Shown: piece by piece, positions 48,886 through 57,122 of the stretch | Numbering within the stretch: the first letter of the stretch is position 1 | How the letters are laid out: each line of letters opens with the position of its first letter | Notes under the pieces: generated by a model | The model's database searches: none | What the model was told of the DNA's origin: nothing | Seen by the model: the letters and a program-made list of their open reading frames with translations, nothing else | Position numbers and translations under genes: made by a program | Source: Methylobacterium aerolatum | GTDB taxonomy: Bacteria; Pseudomonadota; Alphaproteobacteria; Rhizobiales; Beijerinckiaceae | Direction of reading: 5' to 3' | DNA: 64,000 nt | Assembly (NCBI RefSeq): GCF_022179085.1 | Contig: NZ_BPQE01000026.1 | Span: 1 to 64,000 of the forward strand

Positions 48886-50748
48886 ATGTCGCAAGAAGTG
48901 TTGAAGGAGTTTTTACTCTCCGTTGGGTTCAAGGTTGACGAGAGCAGCTACAAGAAAACCTCGACACTTATCACCAGTGTAGAGAAGCAACTGATCGCCA
49001 ACGACAAGGCGGCCAAGGAGCGGGATGCCGCCGACAAGGCGCGTGTCGCGGGGCAGACGCTTCGGGCGGCGGAAGTGGCAGCCAACCTGCGCATGGTCGG
49101 CGTCGCCGTCGCGGGCTTCGCCACCCTAGCTGTCGGCGCCCTCGCAGCCGTCACCACCGCCGTCAAGAACGGCATCGGTGAGTTCGACCGGCTGGCCTAC
49201 ATCTCAGGCCGCACGGGCGCGTCCGTCAACAACATCAAGGCCATCGGCTACGCCTTCTCGCAGACGGGTTCGTCGGCCGAGGCGGCGGTCCAAGCGCTAG
49301 AGAACTTCGCCAAGGCTCGCCGCGCCAACCCCGGCGTAGATGGTATCATTCGCAGCTACGGTGTCAGCACCCAAGGCGACGGTTCCGAGGTCCTGTCGAA
49401 CGCGCTAGACGCGATCACCAAGCGGCACCCGCAGTACACCTCTCAACGGGTTGCCGCTGAACTTGGCATGTCCCCTGATGATGTGGATCACTGGATCCGC
49501 TATCGGAAGGAGATCGCGCAGTTTGAAAAGCAGTACAAGGACCTCCGGCGCACATTCGGCGTCAACGGCGGGGAGATGGCGCGAGCCTCCACCGCGATCA
49601 GCCGCGCGCTCGGTGAGTGGAGCGGCGTTGTTGAGGTGCTGCGGGACAAGCTGGTGTCCCTGTTCCTGCCCGCCATTGAGTCCGTCACGACGGCGCTGTC
49701 TGGCCTACTGAAGCACCTCACAAGCGAAGAGAACGTCAGCGCCATCGTCGCCTACTTCGACAAGCCTCTGGCTGCGTTGAAGGAGTTGGTTCGCTGGATC
49801 GGCCTGCTTTACGATCAGTTCGTCAGGCTCTTCGAGTACGTCCGCAATAGCCCCATCGGGAAAATTATCGGGGCGATCAACCCCGGCTACTTCCGTGAGA
49901 AGCTGCTGGACGCCATCGTGCCAGGGGCGCAGGCGGCAACCAACGACGCGGGCGATACGTCTGGTTCAAAATCCGAACCGGGCGTCATTCAGCGCGGGTG
50001 GAACGCGGTGAAGCGCGGGCTAGGGTTCGGCTCTAAGGTAGACAAAACCGAGTACAAGTTTGACGGCAAGAACGCCGACGTGCTCCGGCAGGCAGCGAAG
50101 GAACTTGGGACGAGCCCTGAAGACCTCGCTACCGTTATCAGCTACGAGAGCAAGTTCCGGCCCAACGTATGGGGCGGCAAAGGCGGCAACTACATGGGCC
50201 TGATCCAGTTCGGGCCCAACGAACGTCGAGATCACGGCGCGAACGATAAGCAGACTTTTGCTGAGCAGATGCCCGCCGTGGTGCGCTTTCTGAAGTCACG
50301 CGGGTTTAAGCCCGGCATGGGCCTCAACCAACTCTATGCGACCATCAACGGCGGCAATCCCTATGCCTCGCAGAACAAGAACGACGGCAACGGCACCATC
50401 GGGCAGCATGTCGCTAGAATGCGGGCATCCGAGGCAGCGCGGGTTCGAGCGTTTCTCGGCGCGGGCGGTACCGCCGGGAATGCACCTGCCGCTGCAACCC
50501 CCAACATGCAGCCCTCATCGGGTGTGATGTCGCCGGGAACGTTCCGGGTGGATGATGCGCTGCGCTCTCAGCCGATGGGCTCAGTATCGAACAGCAACGA
50601 CAACAGCCGCTCCGCTACGATGAACTCGAACGTCAACGTCACGGTGAACGGGGCCGCCGACCCGCAGGCAACCGGCGCGGCGGTGGCGCGATCCGTGGGC
50701 ACGGTGAACGACATGAGCCTGCGCAACGTGCAAACGGCAATCCGCTAA
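48886..50748 (+). CDS. Tape-measure-like protein with lysozyme-like domain
   Basis: A 620-residue protein. The N-terminal part (about 1-110) is charged helix plus a hydrophobic hairpin (VAVAGFATLAVGALAAVTTAV), as in tail tape measures. After a long helical region, residues about 395-520 form a lysozyme/transglycosylase-like domain: ELGTSPEDLATVISYESKFRPNVWGGKGGNYMGLIQFGPNERR, with the catalytic glutamate in YESKF, and a MPAVVRFLKSRGFKPGMGLNQLYATINGG repeat-like block. Peptidoglycan-cutting domains in tape measures help DNA entry. The C-terminus is Asn/Ser rich. Confidence 0.75.
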   Translation: MSQEVLKEFLLSVGFKVDESSYKKTSTLITSVEKQLIANDKAAKERDAADKARVAGQTLRAAEVAANLRMVGVAVAGFATLAVGALAAVTTAVKNGIGEFDRLAYISGRTGASVNNIKAIGYAFSQTGSSAEAAVQALENFAKARRANPGVDGIIRSYGVSTQGDGSEVLSNALDAITKRHPQYTSQRVAAELGMSPDDVDHWIRYRKEIAQFEKQYKDLRRTFGVNGGEMARASTAISRALGEWSGVVEVLRDKLVSLFLPAIESVTTALSGLLKHLTSEENVSAIVAYFDKPLAALKELVRWIGLLYDQFVRLFEYVRNSPIGKIIGAINPGYFREKLLDAIVPGAQAATNDAGDTSGSKSEPGVIQRGWNAVKRGLGFGSKVDKTEYKFDGKNADVLRQAAKELGTSPEDLATVISYESKFRPNVWGGKGGNYMGLIQFGPNERRDHGANDKQTFAEQMPAVVRFLKSRGFKPGMGLNQLYATINGGNPYASQNKNDGNGTIGQHVARMRASEAARVRAFLGAGGTAGNAPAAATPNMQPSSGVMSPGTFRVDDALRSQPMGSVSNSNDNSRSATMNSNVNVTVNGAADPQATGAAVARSVGTVNDMSLRNVQTAIR

Positions 50749-50882
50749 GACGGTTGGTCAGTTTGAGCCACCCGCCATTTGCCCCTTCCCGAGTAACCAC
50801 TAAGCGATCTCGCCTCGGGCCAACTATTGCAAGTTGCAATTTTATGGCGAGGATGTGTCTGAATTGATGATGGAGTCGGCGA

Positions 50883-52412
50883 ATGCGACGTGGGGCGATC
50901 CTATTGGCCGTGGCCCTCGCAGCAACGCCAGCATATGCCGCACCGAAGCCGCCGGCATTTTATCCAGCAGAGGATTATTTTAATTCGTCCCTCGATCTTC
51001 GAGAGAGAGTAATCGCTCAGGTCCTCCTGATTGGCGCCGGTCAGCAAAATGCCGTTCCAACGGAACGTTTCACGCTTCACACCTTCAATGCAATTCGTGA
51101 ATTTCAGATAACCAACGGTCTTGTTCCAAGCGGCAGTATGAATAAGGCAACGTCGGATCGATTGTTCGCCGTAGCTCGGCCTATGTTCAATATGTGGGAC
51201 TTTCGTCAAATTGCCCACCCGGAACGTGGCCGGCAAATTTGGATACCGCAAGGCATGGGCCTTCGGTCATACCCAAACAAGAATGGCCTGAGCTACAAAG
51301 ATGCACAGGGCCGCTTCCGTGTTTCATACAATTATTTTCCAGGAGTAAGTGCTGAATTTGTGTACTCCGATACACTTGAAAGAATGAAGAGGGACGGCAC
51401 TCACGTCCATTACTCGGTCATCAAGGATGGCTGGTTCGTTGTATCAGCGACGTCGGCAACGGGCGAGGACCGCTATCTAAGATACCATCAAGATGGGAGT
51501 GGCATTCTTGGCTTCGTAGCGTTTTGGGATAATTCCGCCGGCGTGGTCAGTGGAGAGCGTATCGCCGTTCTAATGTCGGCCTCCCTCGGCTCGGTGATGA
51601 ATGGTCGGCCATTCGTTGAGCCGCCGGGCTTTATGGAAGAGACGCCAGCGCGTGTGGCGTCAGTTCCAGATACCCTACCGCTCAATCGTCCTGATCCAGG
51701 GACGATACCTCCGGCTCCGAAAGTTCTTGCACCGCCGCCTACCCCAGCGGCGCCACCGCCGGTCGCTCAGTCCAAGCCAGAGGACAAGATCTCCACGGGA
51801 AGCGGGTTCTTTGTCGATGCTCAGGGGCGCTTCATCACAAACAGCCATGTCGTCGAAAAATGCGACACGGTCGTAGTGAAGACACCGGATGGCCAAATCC
51901 GAAAGGCTGGCATCAAGGCGACCGATGCTGCCAATGATCTCGCTCTTCTGCAGGTGACAGGTGGTGCAGGCCACAAATTCGCGCCGCTGCGCCTAAGCGC
52001 TCGACTCGGGGAAGGTATAGCGACTTTCGGCTATCCGCATCTCGACATGCTGGCCAACACAGGCAACTTCACCCTTGGCAACGTCACCGCCTTGGCCGGC
52101 ATCAATGATGACTCACGCTTCTATCAGATTTCCGCACCCGTGCAGTCGGGCAACTCGGGTGGTCCTGTTTTAGATAGTTTTGGCAATGTGACCGGCGTAG
52201 TTCAGTCCAAACTCAACGTGCTCAAGGTTGCCATCGCCTCTGGCGACTTTCCGCAGAATATTAACTTTGCGATCAAGGGAGCGATTTTGGCATCGTTCCT
52301 TGAGAGCAATGGCGTATCCGTCTCACCCGGAACGACAGTTGGTGCGAAACTCGACCCGGCCGATCTTGCGGATGCCGCGAAGGCCGTCAGCGGACTGGTA
52401 GCCTGTCAGTGA
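50883..52412 (+). CDS. Secreted trypsin-like serine protease (S1C-type) with N-terminal peptidoglycan-binding-like domain
   Basis: A 509-residue exported protein. MRRGAILLAVALAATPAYA is a signal peptide. Residues about 35-95 form a peptidoglycan-binding-type module (FNAIREFQITNGLVPSGSMNKATSDRL). A globular domain follows, then a Pro/Ala linker (about 265-300), then the protease: catalytic His in TNSHVVEKCDTVVV, Asp in ATDAANDLALLQV, Ser in QSGNSGGPVLDSFG. No PDZ domain follows. Related proteins are chromosomal in many Hyphomicrobiales, so this looks like cargo rather than a virion part. It has its own AT-rich upstream region (50820-50880). Confidence 0.8.
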   Translation: MRRGAILLAVALAATPAYAAPKPPAFYPAEDYFNSSLDLRERVIAQVLLIGAGQQNAVPTERFTLHTFNAIREFQITNGLVPSGSMNKATSDRLFAVARPMFNMWDFRQIAHPERGRQIWIPQGMGLRSYPNKNGLSYKDAQGRFRVSYNYFPGVSAEFVYSDTLERMKRDGTHVHYSVIKDGWFVVSATSATGEDRYLRYHQDGSGILGFVAFWDNSAGVVSGERIAVLMSASLGSVMNGRPFVEPPGFMEETPARVASVPDTLPLNRPDPGTIPPAPKVLAPPPTPAAPPPVAQSKPEDKISTGSGFFVDAQGRFITNSHVVEKCDTVVVKTPDGQIRKAGIKATDAANDLALLQVTGGAGHKFAPLRLSARLGEGIATFGYPHLDMLANTGNFTLGNVTALAGINDDSRFYQISAPVQSGNSGGPVLDSFGNVTGVVQSKLNVLKVAIASGDFPQNINFAIKGAILASFLESNGVSVSPGTTVGAKLDPADLADAAKAVSGLVACQ

Positions 52413-52509
52413 AGCGAAGGGATGTGCAGACCGCGATCCGTTAGTTCAGCGCGGTGTTCGACCGATGCTCAGATTGGCGCTGGCCAACGCTCAATCGGCG
52501 GTCGTGTGA

Positions 52510-52827
52510 TTAGTAGGCGGTCGGGCTCGTGATAAGGTCATTGGGTATGAGCGAGGCGGCGCCGCAGCGGTGCCATTTCTTCTGGTACTGCGCCTCGCCC
52601 TTCTTACCGTAGCACCATCCTGAGTCGTTCAGATGCGCCCGCAGGGCTGCTGCGCGGGCGCATTCATCGGAGCGCCACTGCTCATTCTGAGTGCTGCCAC
52701 TGCAATTGAAGCTCGCCTCGTCCCAAGCCTTCAGAAGCTGCTGGGGCGACGGTTGCGCCATTGCCGGTCCTGCCAGCATGGCGACGACGACGGGGGCGAG
52801 GATGAGGACGTCTACGAATGGACGCAT
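52510..52827 (-). CDS. Small secreted hypothetical protein
   Basis: A 105-residue exported protein: MRPFVDVLILAPVVVAMLAGPAMA is a signal peptide. The mature region has four cysteines (FNCSGS, DECARA, WCYGKK, RCGAAS), suggesting two disulfides. I chose the ATG at 52827 because AAGGA precedes it; an in-frame ATG lies 12 codons upstream. It resembles small uncharacterised periplasmic proteins with a 'W..aA.l..HL..sGwCyg' block. Confidence 0.65.
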   Translation of the reverse strand: MRPFVDVLILAPVVVAMLAGPAMAQPSPQQLLKAWDEASFNCSGSTQNEQWRSDECARAAALRAHLNDSGWCYGKKGEAQYQKKWHRCGAASLIPNDLITSPTAY

Positions 52828-52856
52828 GCGACTATCCTTTTGCCCCTTAAACATAT

Positions 52857-53321
52857 TTACCAAGCACGATCTTCGTTACGATGTTTCTTGAGTTGCAGAC
52901 CTTCAATCCCCTCAGAGCCAGCCCAAGTACGCATGTGACCGGCTGTAAAAATGTTAAGATTTTTCATAATATTTAGCATACCGTTCAAAGCATTAATTTC
53001 AGTATCAGCATTTATAACCTCTCGAAATTCCTCATGATCAGAGAAATCATCGCAGAATTTTCTGACCATCCGGCGCAAGTGAACGATAAAAGTCTGATAG
53101 GCAACTTTTTCAATATTCAGCGCCCGAGCTAACTTCGCAAGTTTTTCCTTGGTTTCACTCGAAATCTTCTCTGTTGGCTGCCAATTTGTCAATTTTCCAT
53201 AATATACGGCAATCGCGGCAAAAGCGACAAGCTGAGGAGTTTGGCTCCACTTCGTATCTTCAGGATTGATCGAAGACGCTTGGATCAAGGCATTTACTTG
53301 TACTATGTCCATTGATTGCAT
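52857..53321 (-). CDS. Hypothetical protein, strongly AT-rich
   Basis: A 154-residue helical, charged protein (VAYQTFIVHLRRMVRKFCDDFSDHEEFREVINAD in the middle). It is one of the most AT-rich genes of the window, with many ATA, TTA and AAT codons, and so is probably a recent import even relative to the rest of the element. No signal peptide, membrane segment or known domain. It overlaps the end of the longer frame of the neighbouring secreted gene. Confidence 0.55.
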   Translation of the reverse strand: MQSMDIVQVNALIQASSINPEDTKWSQTPQLVAFAAIAVYYGKLTNWQPTEKISSETKEKLAKLARALNIEKVAYQTFIVHLRRMVRKFCDDFSDHEEFREVINADTEINALNGMLNIMKNLNIFTAGHMRTWAGSEGIEGLQLKKHRNEDRAW

Positions 53322-53421
53322 GGTCTACCCAAAGATATTGACATGGATAAGTTAGTTAAATGCAAGCCCGGCTCCAACTAGATAACTCTTTTGGTTGGAG
53401 AATGAGCTTCATGCGACTGCT

Positions 53422-53628
53422 CTATTTCAGGTAGCCCTTCACTTTAAGATGCTCAGATAGGATTTGTCGGATCGCCTCGGCCCGCGAGGGTTTTGGTTCG
53501 ACCTGATCGTCGCGCCATTCCTCGACAGCTGCCAGCAGCTCGGCCGGCATTCTGATGCCCTGATGCGGCGTGACGCCGGTTGCCGGGCGCCCGCGCTTTT
53601 TCTGGGTATCAGTAATTGACATCCACAT
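53422..53628 (-). CDS. Ribbon-helix-helix DNA-binding protein
   Basis: A 68-residue protein. KKRGRPATGVTPHQGIRMPAELLAAVEEWRDDQVEPKPSRAEAIRQILSEHL has the beta-strand (QGIRMP), helix 1 and helix 2 of the Arc/CopG fold. The start at 53628 follows an AGGA site; an in-frame ATG six bases later is equally possible. It may repress a cargo promoter. The K/R-GRPATG N-terminal arm is typical of phage and plasmid members. Confidence 0.7.
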   Translation of the reverse strand: MWMSITDTQKKRGRPATGVTPHQGIRMPAELLAAVEEWRDDQVEPKPSRAEAIRQILSEHLKVKGYLK

Positions 53629-53715
53629 GATTTCCTGGGTATCAGAAAAGCGGGCCGAGGGGAAGCTGTAACTTCCTTCCCGGCCCTGACCACGAACTGG
53701 AAGGGCATCACAGTC

Positions 53716-54102
53716 ATGGCTATCCACCACCTTACACCGCCCGTTCGCGGCGGTGAACGCCCGCGCTTGCCTTCACCACAGATTGGACCGGTCACGCAGG
53801 CCATCCGAGCGATGCGGGGCGCTGATCAAAACATTCCCGCTCGGAATAATTTCGACGGCACGCCCGATCCCGACCGGCAGCGCATCCGCGACCTGCGCCG
53901 CCGGATCGCTGAGCGGATCGAGGCCGACATCGCCCTGCTCGACCTGCTCGACGGCGACTGCGACATCGAAGAGGACGATCCGTCCGGCGGCGACGTGCAG
54001 GACGAACCGCACGACGCGCAGTTCGATGATGAGCACGCGGCGCAGCCCATCGTCATGGGCGGTGGCGCTTTCCATGCCGGTAGCTTTGGGAGGGGCGCAT
54101 GA
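53716..54102 (+). CDS. Hypothetical protein, acidic C-terminus
   Basis: A 128-residue soluble protein. The middle is a basic helix (PDPDRQRIRDLRRRIAERIEADIALLDLLD), followed by a very acidic tail (DGDCDIEEDDPSGGDVQDEPHDAQFDDE). No family recognised. Its stop overlaps the Tat-signal gene that follows (ATGA), so the two are coupled. Confidence 0.5.
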   Translation: MAIHHLTPPVRGGERPRLPSPQIGPVTQAIRAMRGADQNIPARNNFDGTPDPDRQRIRDLRRRIAERIEADIALLDLLDGDCDIEEDDPSGGDVQDEPHDAQFDDEHAAQPIVMGGGAFHAGSFGRGA

Positions 54103-54476
54103 ACGACCCCGCATCCCGTCGCGGCTTCCTTCGCGGCCTCACCACCTTGCCACTCATCGGCGGCGGCGTGACTCTCATCGGCGCCCCTTCGGCTGTTGCC
54201 GAGCCGGTCACGCCTCGTCTCCTTCGCGAGTATCACGACTGGCTCATGTTCGAGCGCAGTTGCCTCGTCCGCGAGATGGAGGCGGGCAACCCGACGCGCT
54301 TCGGCCCGAACTGCGCCCTAGGCAGTGCCTATCGTTGGCATCGTTCTCACGGTGAGTTCCGACCCGACAGCGAAGGGCGGATGATGGGCGACGGGGTGTC
54401 GTTCCCCTCGACCCGCGCCGCTCTCGTGTTGAGCACCGTGGGATGCAATTGGCGGGAGGGCTCGGCATGGCTATGA
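54099..54476 (+). CDS. Hypothetical protein with Tat signal
   Basis: A 125-residue protein with a twin-arginine-type signal, SRRGFLRGLTTLPLIGGGVTLIGAPSAVAEP, predicted to be cleaved after SAVA. The mature part (FERSCLVREMEAGNPTRFGPNCALGSAYRWHRSHGEFRPDSEGR) has three cysteines and no known domain. The same short module recurs in rhizobial prophages as far as I recall, but I cannot name it. Coupled to the preceding gene by an ATGA overlap. Confidence 0.55.
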   Translation: MNDPASRRGFLRGLTTLPLIGGGVTLIGAPSAVAEPVTPRLLREYHDWLMFERSCLVREMEAGNPTRFGPNCALGSAYRWHRSHGEFRPDSEGRMMGDGVSFPSTRAALVLSTVGCNWREGSAWL

Positions 54477-54511
54477 CCGACCGCTCCCGCCGCACCGCCT
54501 GCCGTTTGGCC

Positions 54512-54898
54512 TTAGCCGAGCTTATGCAGAGCGCAGAGCTTGTTGCCGTCGGGATCGCGCAAGTAGGCGAGGTAGAGACGACCGGCAGCGCCGTTGCGCT
54601 CGCCCGGCGGGTCCTCAATGGCAGTACCGCCGTTCGCCACTCCAGCCTTATGCCAAGCGTCGGCTTCCTCCGGCGACTCCACGTTGAAGCCGAGGGTCCA
54701 CCCATTCCCTGGGTTCGCGGGCTGACCGTCAATCGGCTTGGTGACGAGGAACATCGCTCCACGGTGCAGGTAAACGAGCCGCCCCGCCGCGTCCTCCTTG
54801 CCCGCCTTACCGCCCATCGCGGCGAACAGGGCGTCATAGAAGACCTTCGACCGGGCCATGTCGTTGGTGCCGACCATCATGTGGCTGAACACGGGCAA
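54512..54898 (-). CDS. VOC family protein (glyoxalase/bleomycin-resistance fold)
   Basis: A 128-residue vicinal-oxygen-chelate protein. The N-terminal MPVFSHMMVGTNDMARSKVFYDALFAAMG and C-terminal YLAYLRDPDGNKLCALHKLG are the two halves of the fold; the metal-type residues are His6 and the aspartate/glutamate positions, although the final glutamate common to glyoxalases is replaced by Leu/Cys (DPDGNKLCAL). Possible roles are lyase, dioxygenase or drug binding. It is not phage-like, so it is probably cargo. Confidence 0.8.
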   Translation of the reverse strand: MPVFSHMMVGTNDMARSKVFYDALFAAMGGKAGKEDAAGRLVYLHRGAMFLVTKPIDGQPANPGNGWTLGFNVESPEEADAWHKAGVANGGTAIEDPPGERNGAAGRLYLAYLRDPDGNKLCALHKLG

Positions 54899-54978
54899 TC
54901 TCCTCCTGTTGGGAATGCCTCAGCTAGCCGTGGACAACGCTGTATCAACCTCGGGAGCGAGCACGGAGGAGTGATCCC

Positions 54979-55176
54979 ATGCATCTGATCGCTCCATTCA
55001 TCTCCCTCGCCGCGTGGTGGAACCTGCGCCGCGTCCGTCGCGCCACGGCCGACTTCCGCAGGGCCACCTACTACGCGCTGCGGGGCGAGCGGGCCTTGAT
55101 TGCCAGCGGGATGATGCCTGCCGCCGTGACGGAGAGCGGCGTGCCGGCGATGCCGAAGCTTCCGCTTCGCTGCTGA
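54979..55176 (+). CDS. Small hypothetical protein
   Basis: A 65-residue ORF: MHLIAPFISLAAWWNLRRVRRATADFRRATYYALRGERALIASG. One hydrophobic N-terminal stretch and a basic helix. ATG after a GAGGAG ribosome site. Last gene before attR. No family recognised. Confidence 0.5.
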   Translation: MHLIAPFISLAAWWNLRRVRRATADFRRATYYALRGERALIASGMMPAAVTESGVPAMPKLPLRC

Positions 55177-55538
55177 TATCACGGCCCGGCTGCTCGCACG
55201 GTCAAAACCTGTGTAGCGCTCAGATTTAGCCGAGCCCGGCCGGGCCTCACCAACACCGCTTGCGCATCCGGCGAGGGCGGCATCATTCCCCACCGTTCGC
55301 CCTCGTACCCCTGCATTCGTGCATTAGATGCGGGTGAAAACGTGGGTAGAGCTTCAGTCCTTTGAGCTATCATCATGCCAAATAATGTTAATTTTGATCC
55401 GATAGGCGGACGCTCCCTCCGCCAGATAGACCATCTTCCTGATTTTTTTGACTTTTTCGGCGCAACGCCGGCGTAGCCGGGACCGGCCGTCGGCCGATCG
55501 TGGGGTGCCGACCGTGCGCGGTCGCCCTGGCGTGACCG
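55177..55538. other. Right junction of the element
   Basis: About 360 bases with no gene. It holds the isolated integrase-type hexamers gttcgc (55295) and attcgt (55315), the attR core at 55411-55428, and then chromosome with two T-runs on the plus strand (55441-55447 and 55452-55457), a region where the phnE-type operon may terminate. Confidence 0.5.
55411..55428. repeat. attR core (duplicate of tRNA-Ser 3' end)
   Basis: cgctccctccgccagata, identical to 38144-38161 including the encoded CCA. The rest of a tRNA is absent here, so this is the distal junction of the element. Confidence 0.92.
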
Positions 55539-57122
55539 TCAGGCCGTGACGGGCGCGGATGAGCGGGGGGTGTCGGTGCTGGCGAGGCGCACCGGCAGGT
55601 CGGCGATCCGCAGGCTGCGCCGCAGCGCCCGCGACGCCGCATCGACGGCGATGGCCACGAGCGCGGTGGCGAGGATCAGCACGGCGGCGACGTCGAGGCG
55701 CAACTCCGCGATGGCGGCGTCCACGTAGAAGCCGAGGGTCGCGACGCCGAGGATGCCGAAGATGGCGCTCTCGCGCAGGATGATCTCCCAGCGGTAGAGC
55801 AGGTAGGCCAGGAACTGCCCGTAGAGCCGGGGCACCGTCTCGTAGGCGTAGAGGTTCAGGCCCCGCGGCGCGTCCGGCCGGTAGGTCAGGCCGTCGGCGT
55901 GGCGGCCCATGAGGTAGCCGATGATGCCGGCATTGTGGATCGACAGCGCCAGGATCGCCGGCAGCATGGAGGGGCCGAGGAGTTGCAGGGCGACGTAGGC
56001 CAGCATGTATTCCGGCGTCGAGCGCACCGTCACCAGCAGCACCCGGCCGAAGGGCCGCGCCACGGGTCCCGCGAAGTGGCGCGCGGTCAGCGGGAAGAGC
56101 ACGAGCGCCCCGATCGCGGTGGCCACCAGCGCCACCTGGGCGAGCACCAGGGTCTGGAGGGTGCCGGGCAGGATCTGGCCGGTGAGGATCGGCCGGAACC
56201 ACGCCCAGAGGGCCGCCCAAGTCTCGAGCCAGGTGTCGGGCGCCAGCAGCGACGCATGGCGCAGGGGAGCGGGAACGATGTCGTGCCCGAGGAACCGCGC
56301 GAGGCTCGCGCCGACATCCGTGCTGCCCACCATCGGCGGCAGGGCGAGGATCGCGCCGAGGACGAGGAGCGGCAGCGTCCAGCCCCTCACCCAAAGCCGC
56401 CGCGTGCCGATCAGGGCGTAGAAGACCAGCATCAGGGCTCCGGCCTCGCCGTAGCGCCCCTGGCGGAAGGCCGATTCGAGGTAGAAGCCGATGGTCGGCA
56501 GGCCGATGAACCCGAGCACCAGGGTCGAGCGCATCCCGCATTCGAGGCGGTAGAAGGTGTAGGCGCGGATCGAGGCCAGCACCTCCGGCAGGCGGGCATA
56601 GGCGAAGGCCGAAACCGGATCGCTGCCCGCGGGCAGCACCCGGAGGGCGGAGAGGTCGGCCTCCTCGATGATCTCGGCATAGACCTTGGCGCAGATGCCG
56701 GCATAGGGCAGCGCGATGGCCAGGATGCCGGTGGTCGCCGACAGGCCGAAGACCTGCATCAGCAGGAGAGCCCAGAACAGCTCGTGCACGGCCCGCAGGA
56801 AGGCGCAGGCGATCCGCACCGCGCGGAACCGGGCATAGGGGATGGCGAGCAGGAAGCCCGCCCCCGCCCCGAGGCCGACGCCGAGGACGGCGAAGGCCAC
56901 GGTGTAGAGGATGCTCGCCCCCTCGACGGCGAGGAAGTCCGGCCGCACGAGGCCCCCGAGCAACCGCTCCAGATCCGACCAGGGGTGCAGGCTGGTGACG
57001 TGCAGGTCCGCCGCGAGGAGCGCCGCGAGGCCGAGGATCGCGAACCAGCGGCTGACCGCGGCGTAGCCGGGCCTCGGCCAGCGGGGTGCGGGCAGGATGC
57101 CGGGCAGGACGTGGAGCCTCAT
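55539..57122 (-). CDS. Fused PhnE-type ABC permease (putative selenium-oxyanion transporter)
   Basis: A 527-residue protein containing two tandem PhnE-like permease domains: the first at about 60-245 (AFAVLGVGLGAGAGFLLAIPYARFRAV ... FIGLPTIGFYLESAFR), the second at about 310-500 (LVLAQVALVATAIGALVLFPLTARHFAG ... ILGVATLGFYVDAAIAEL). Each has the GxxTxGFY(V/L)(E/D)(S/A)A loop. Most PhnE proteins have one domain of about 270 residues, so this is a natural fusion of two permease halves. Overlaps the ATPase gene by four bases. Confidence 0.88.
   Translation of the reverse strand: MRLHVLPGILPAPRWPRPGYAAVSRWFAILGLAALLAADLHVTSLHPWSDLERLLGGLVRPDFLAVEGASILYTVAFAVLGVGLGAGAGFLLAIPYARFRAVRIACAFLRAVHELFWALLLMQVFGLSATTGILAIALPYAGICAKVYAEIIEEADLSALRVLPAGSDPVSAFAYARLPEVLASIRAYTFYRLECGMRSTLVLGFIGLPTIGFYLESAFRQGRYGEAGALMLVFYALIGTRRLWVRGWTLPLLVLGAILALPPMVGSTDVGASLARFLGHDIVPAPLRHASLLAPDTWLETWAALWAWFRPILTGQILPGTLQTLVLAQVALVATAIGALVLFPLTARHFAGPVARPFGRVLLVTVRSTPEYMLAYVALQLLGPSMLPAILALSIHNAGIIGYLMGRHADGLTYRPDAPRGLNLYAYETVPRLYGQFLAYLLYRWEIILRESAIFGILGVATLGFYVDAAIAELRLDVAAVLILATALVAIAVDAASRALRRSLRIADLPVRLASTDTPRSSAPVTA

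Larger units (their letters stand above)
38144..55428. mobile_element. Integrated prophage-like element at tRNA-Ser
   Basis: About 17.3 kb bounded by the exact 18-bp repeats attL (38144-38161) and attR (55411-55428). It carries a P4-type integrase next to attL, an excisionase-like gene, resolvase and replicative ATPase genes, a terminase and tail-like genes, then cargo. Base composition is visibly lower in GC than the flanking chromosome, most strikingly at 39497-40096 and 52857-53321. No family A, B or C repeat was seen inside. Recognisable portal, capsid, tail-tube and lysis genes are missing, so it is defective, a satellite, or highly divergent. Confidence 0.9.
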
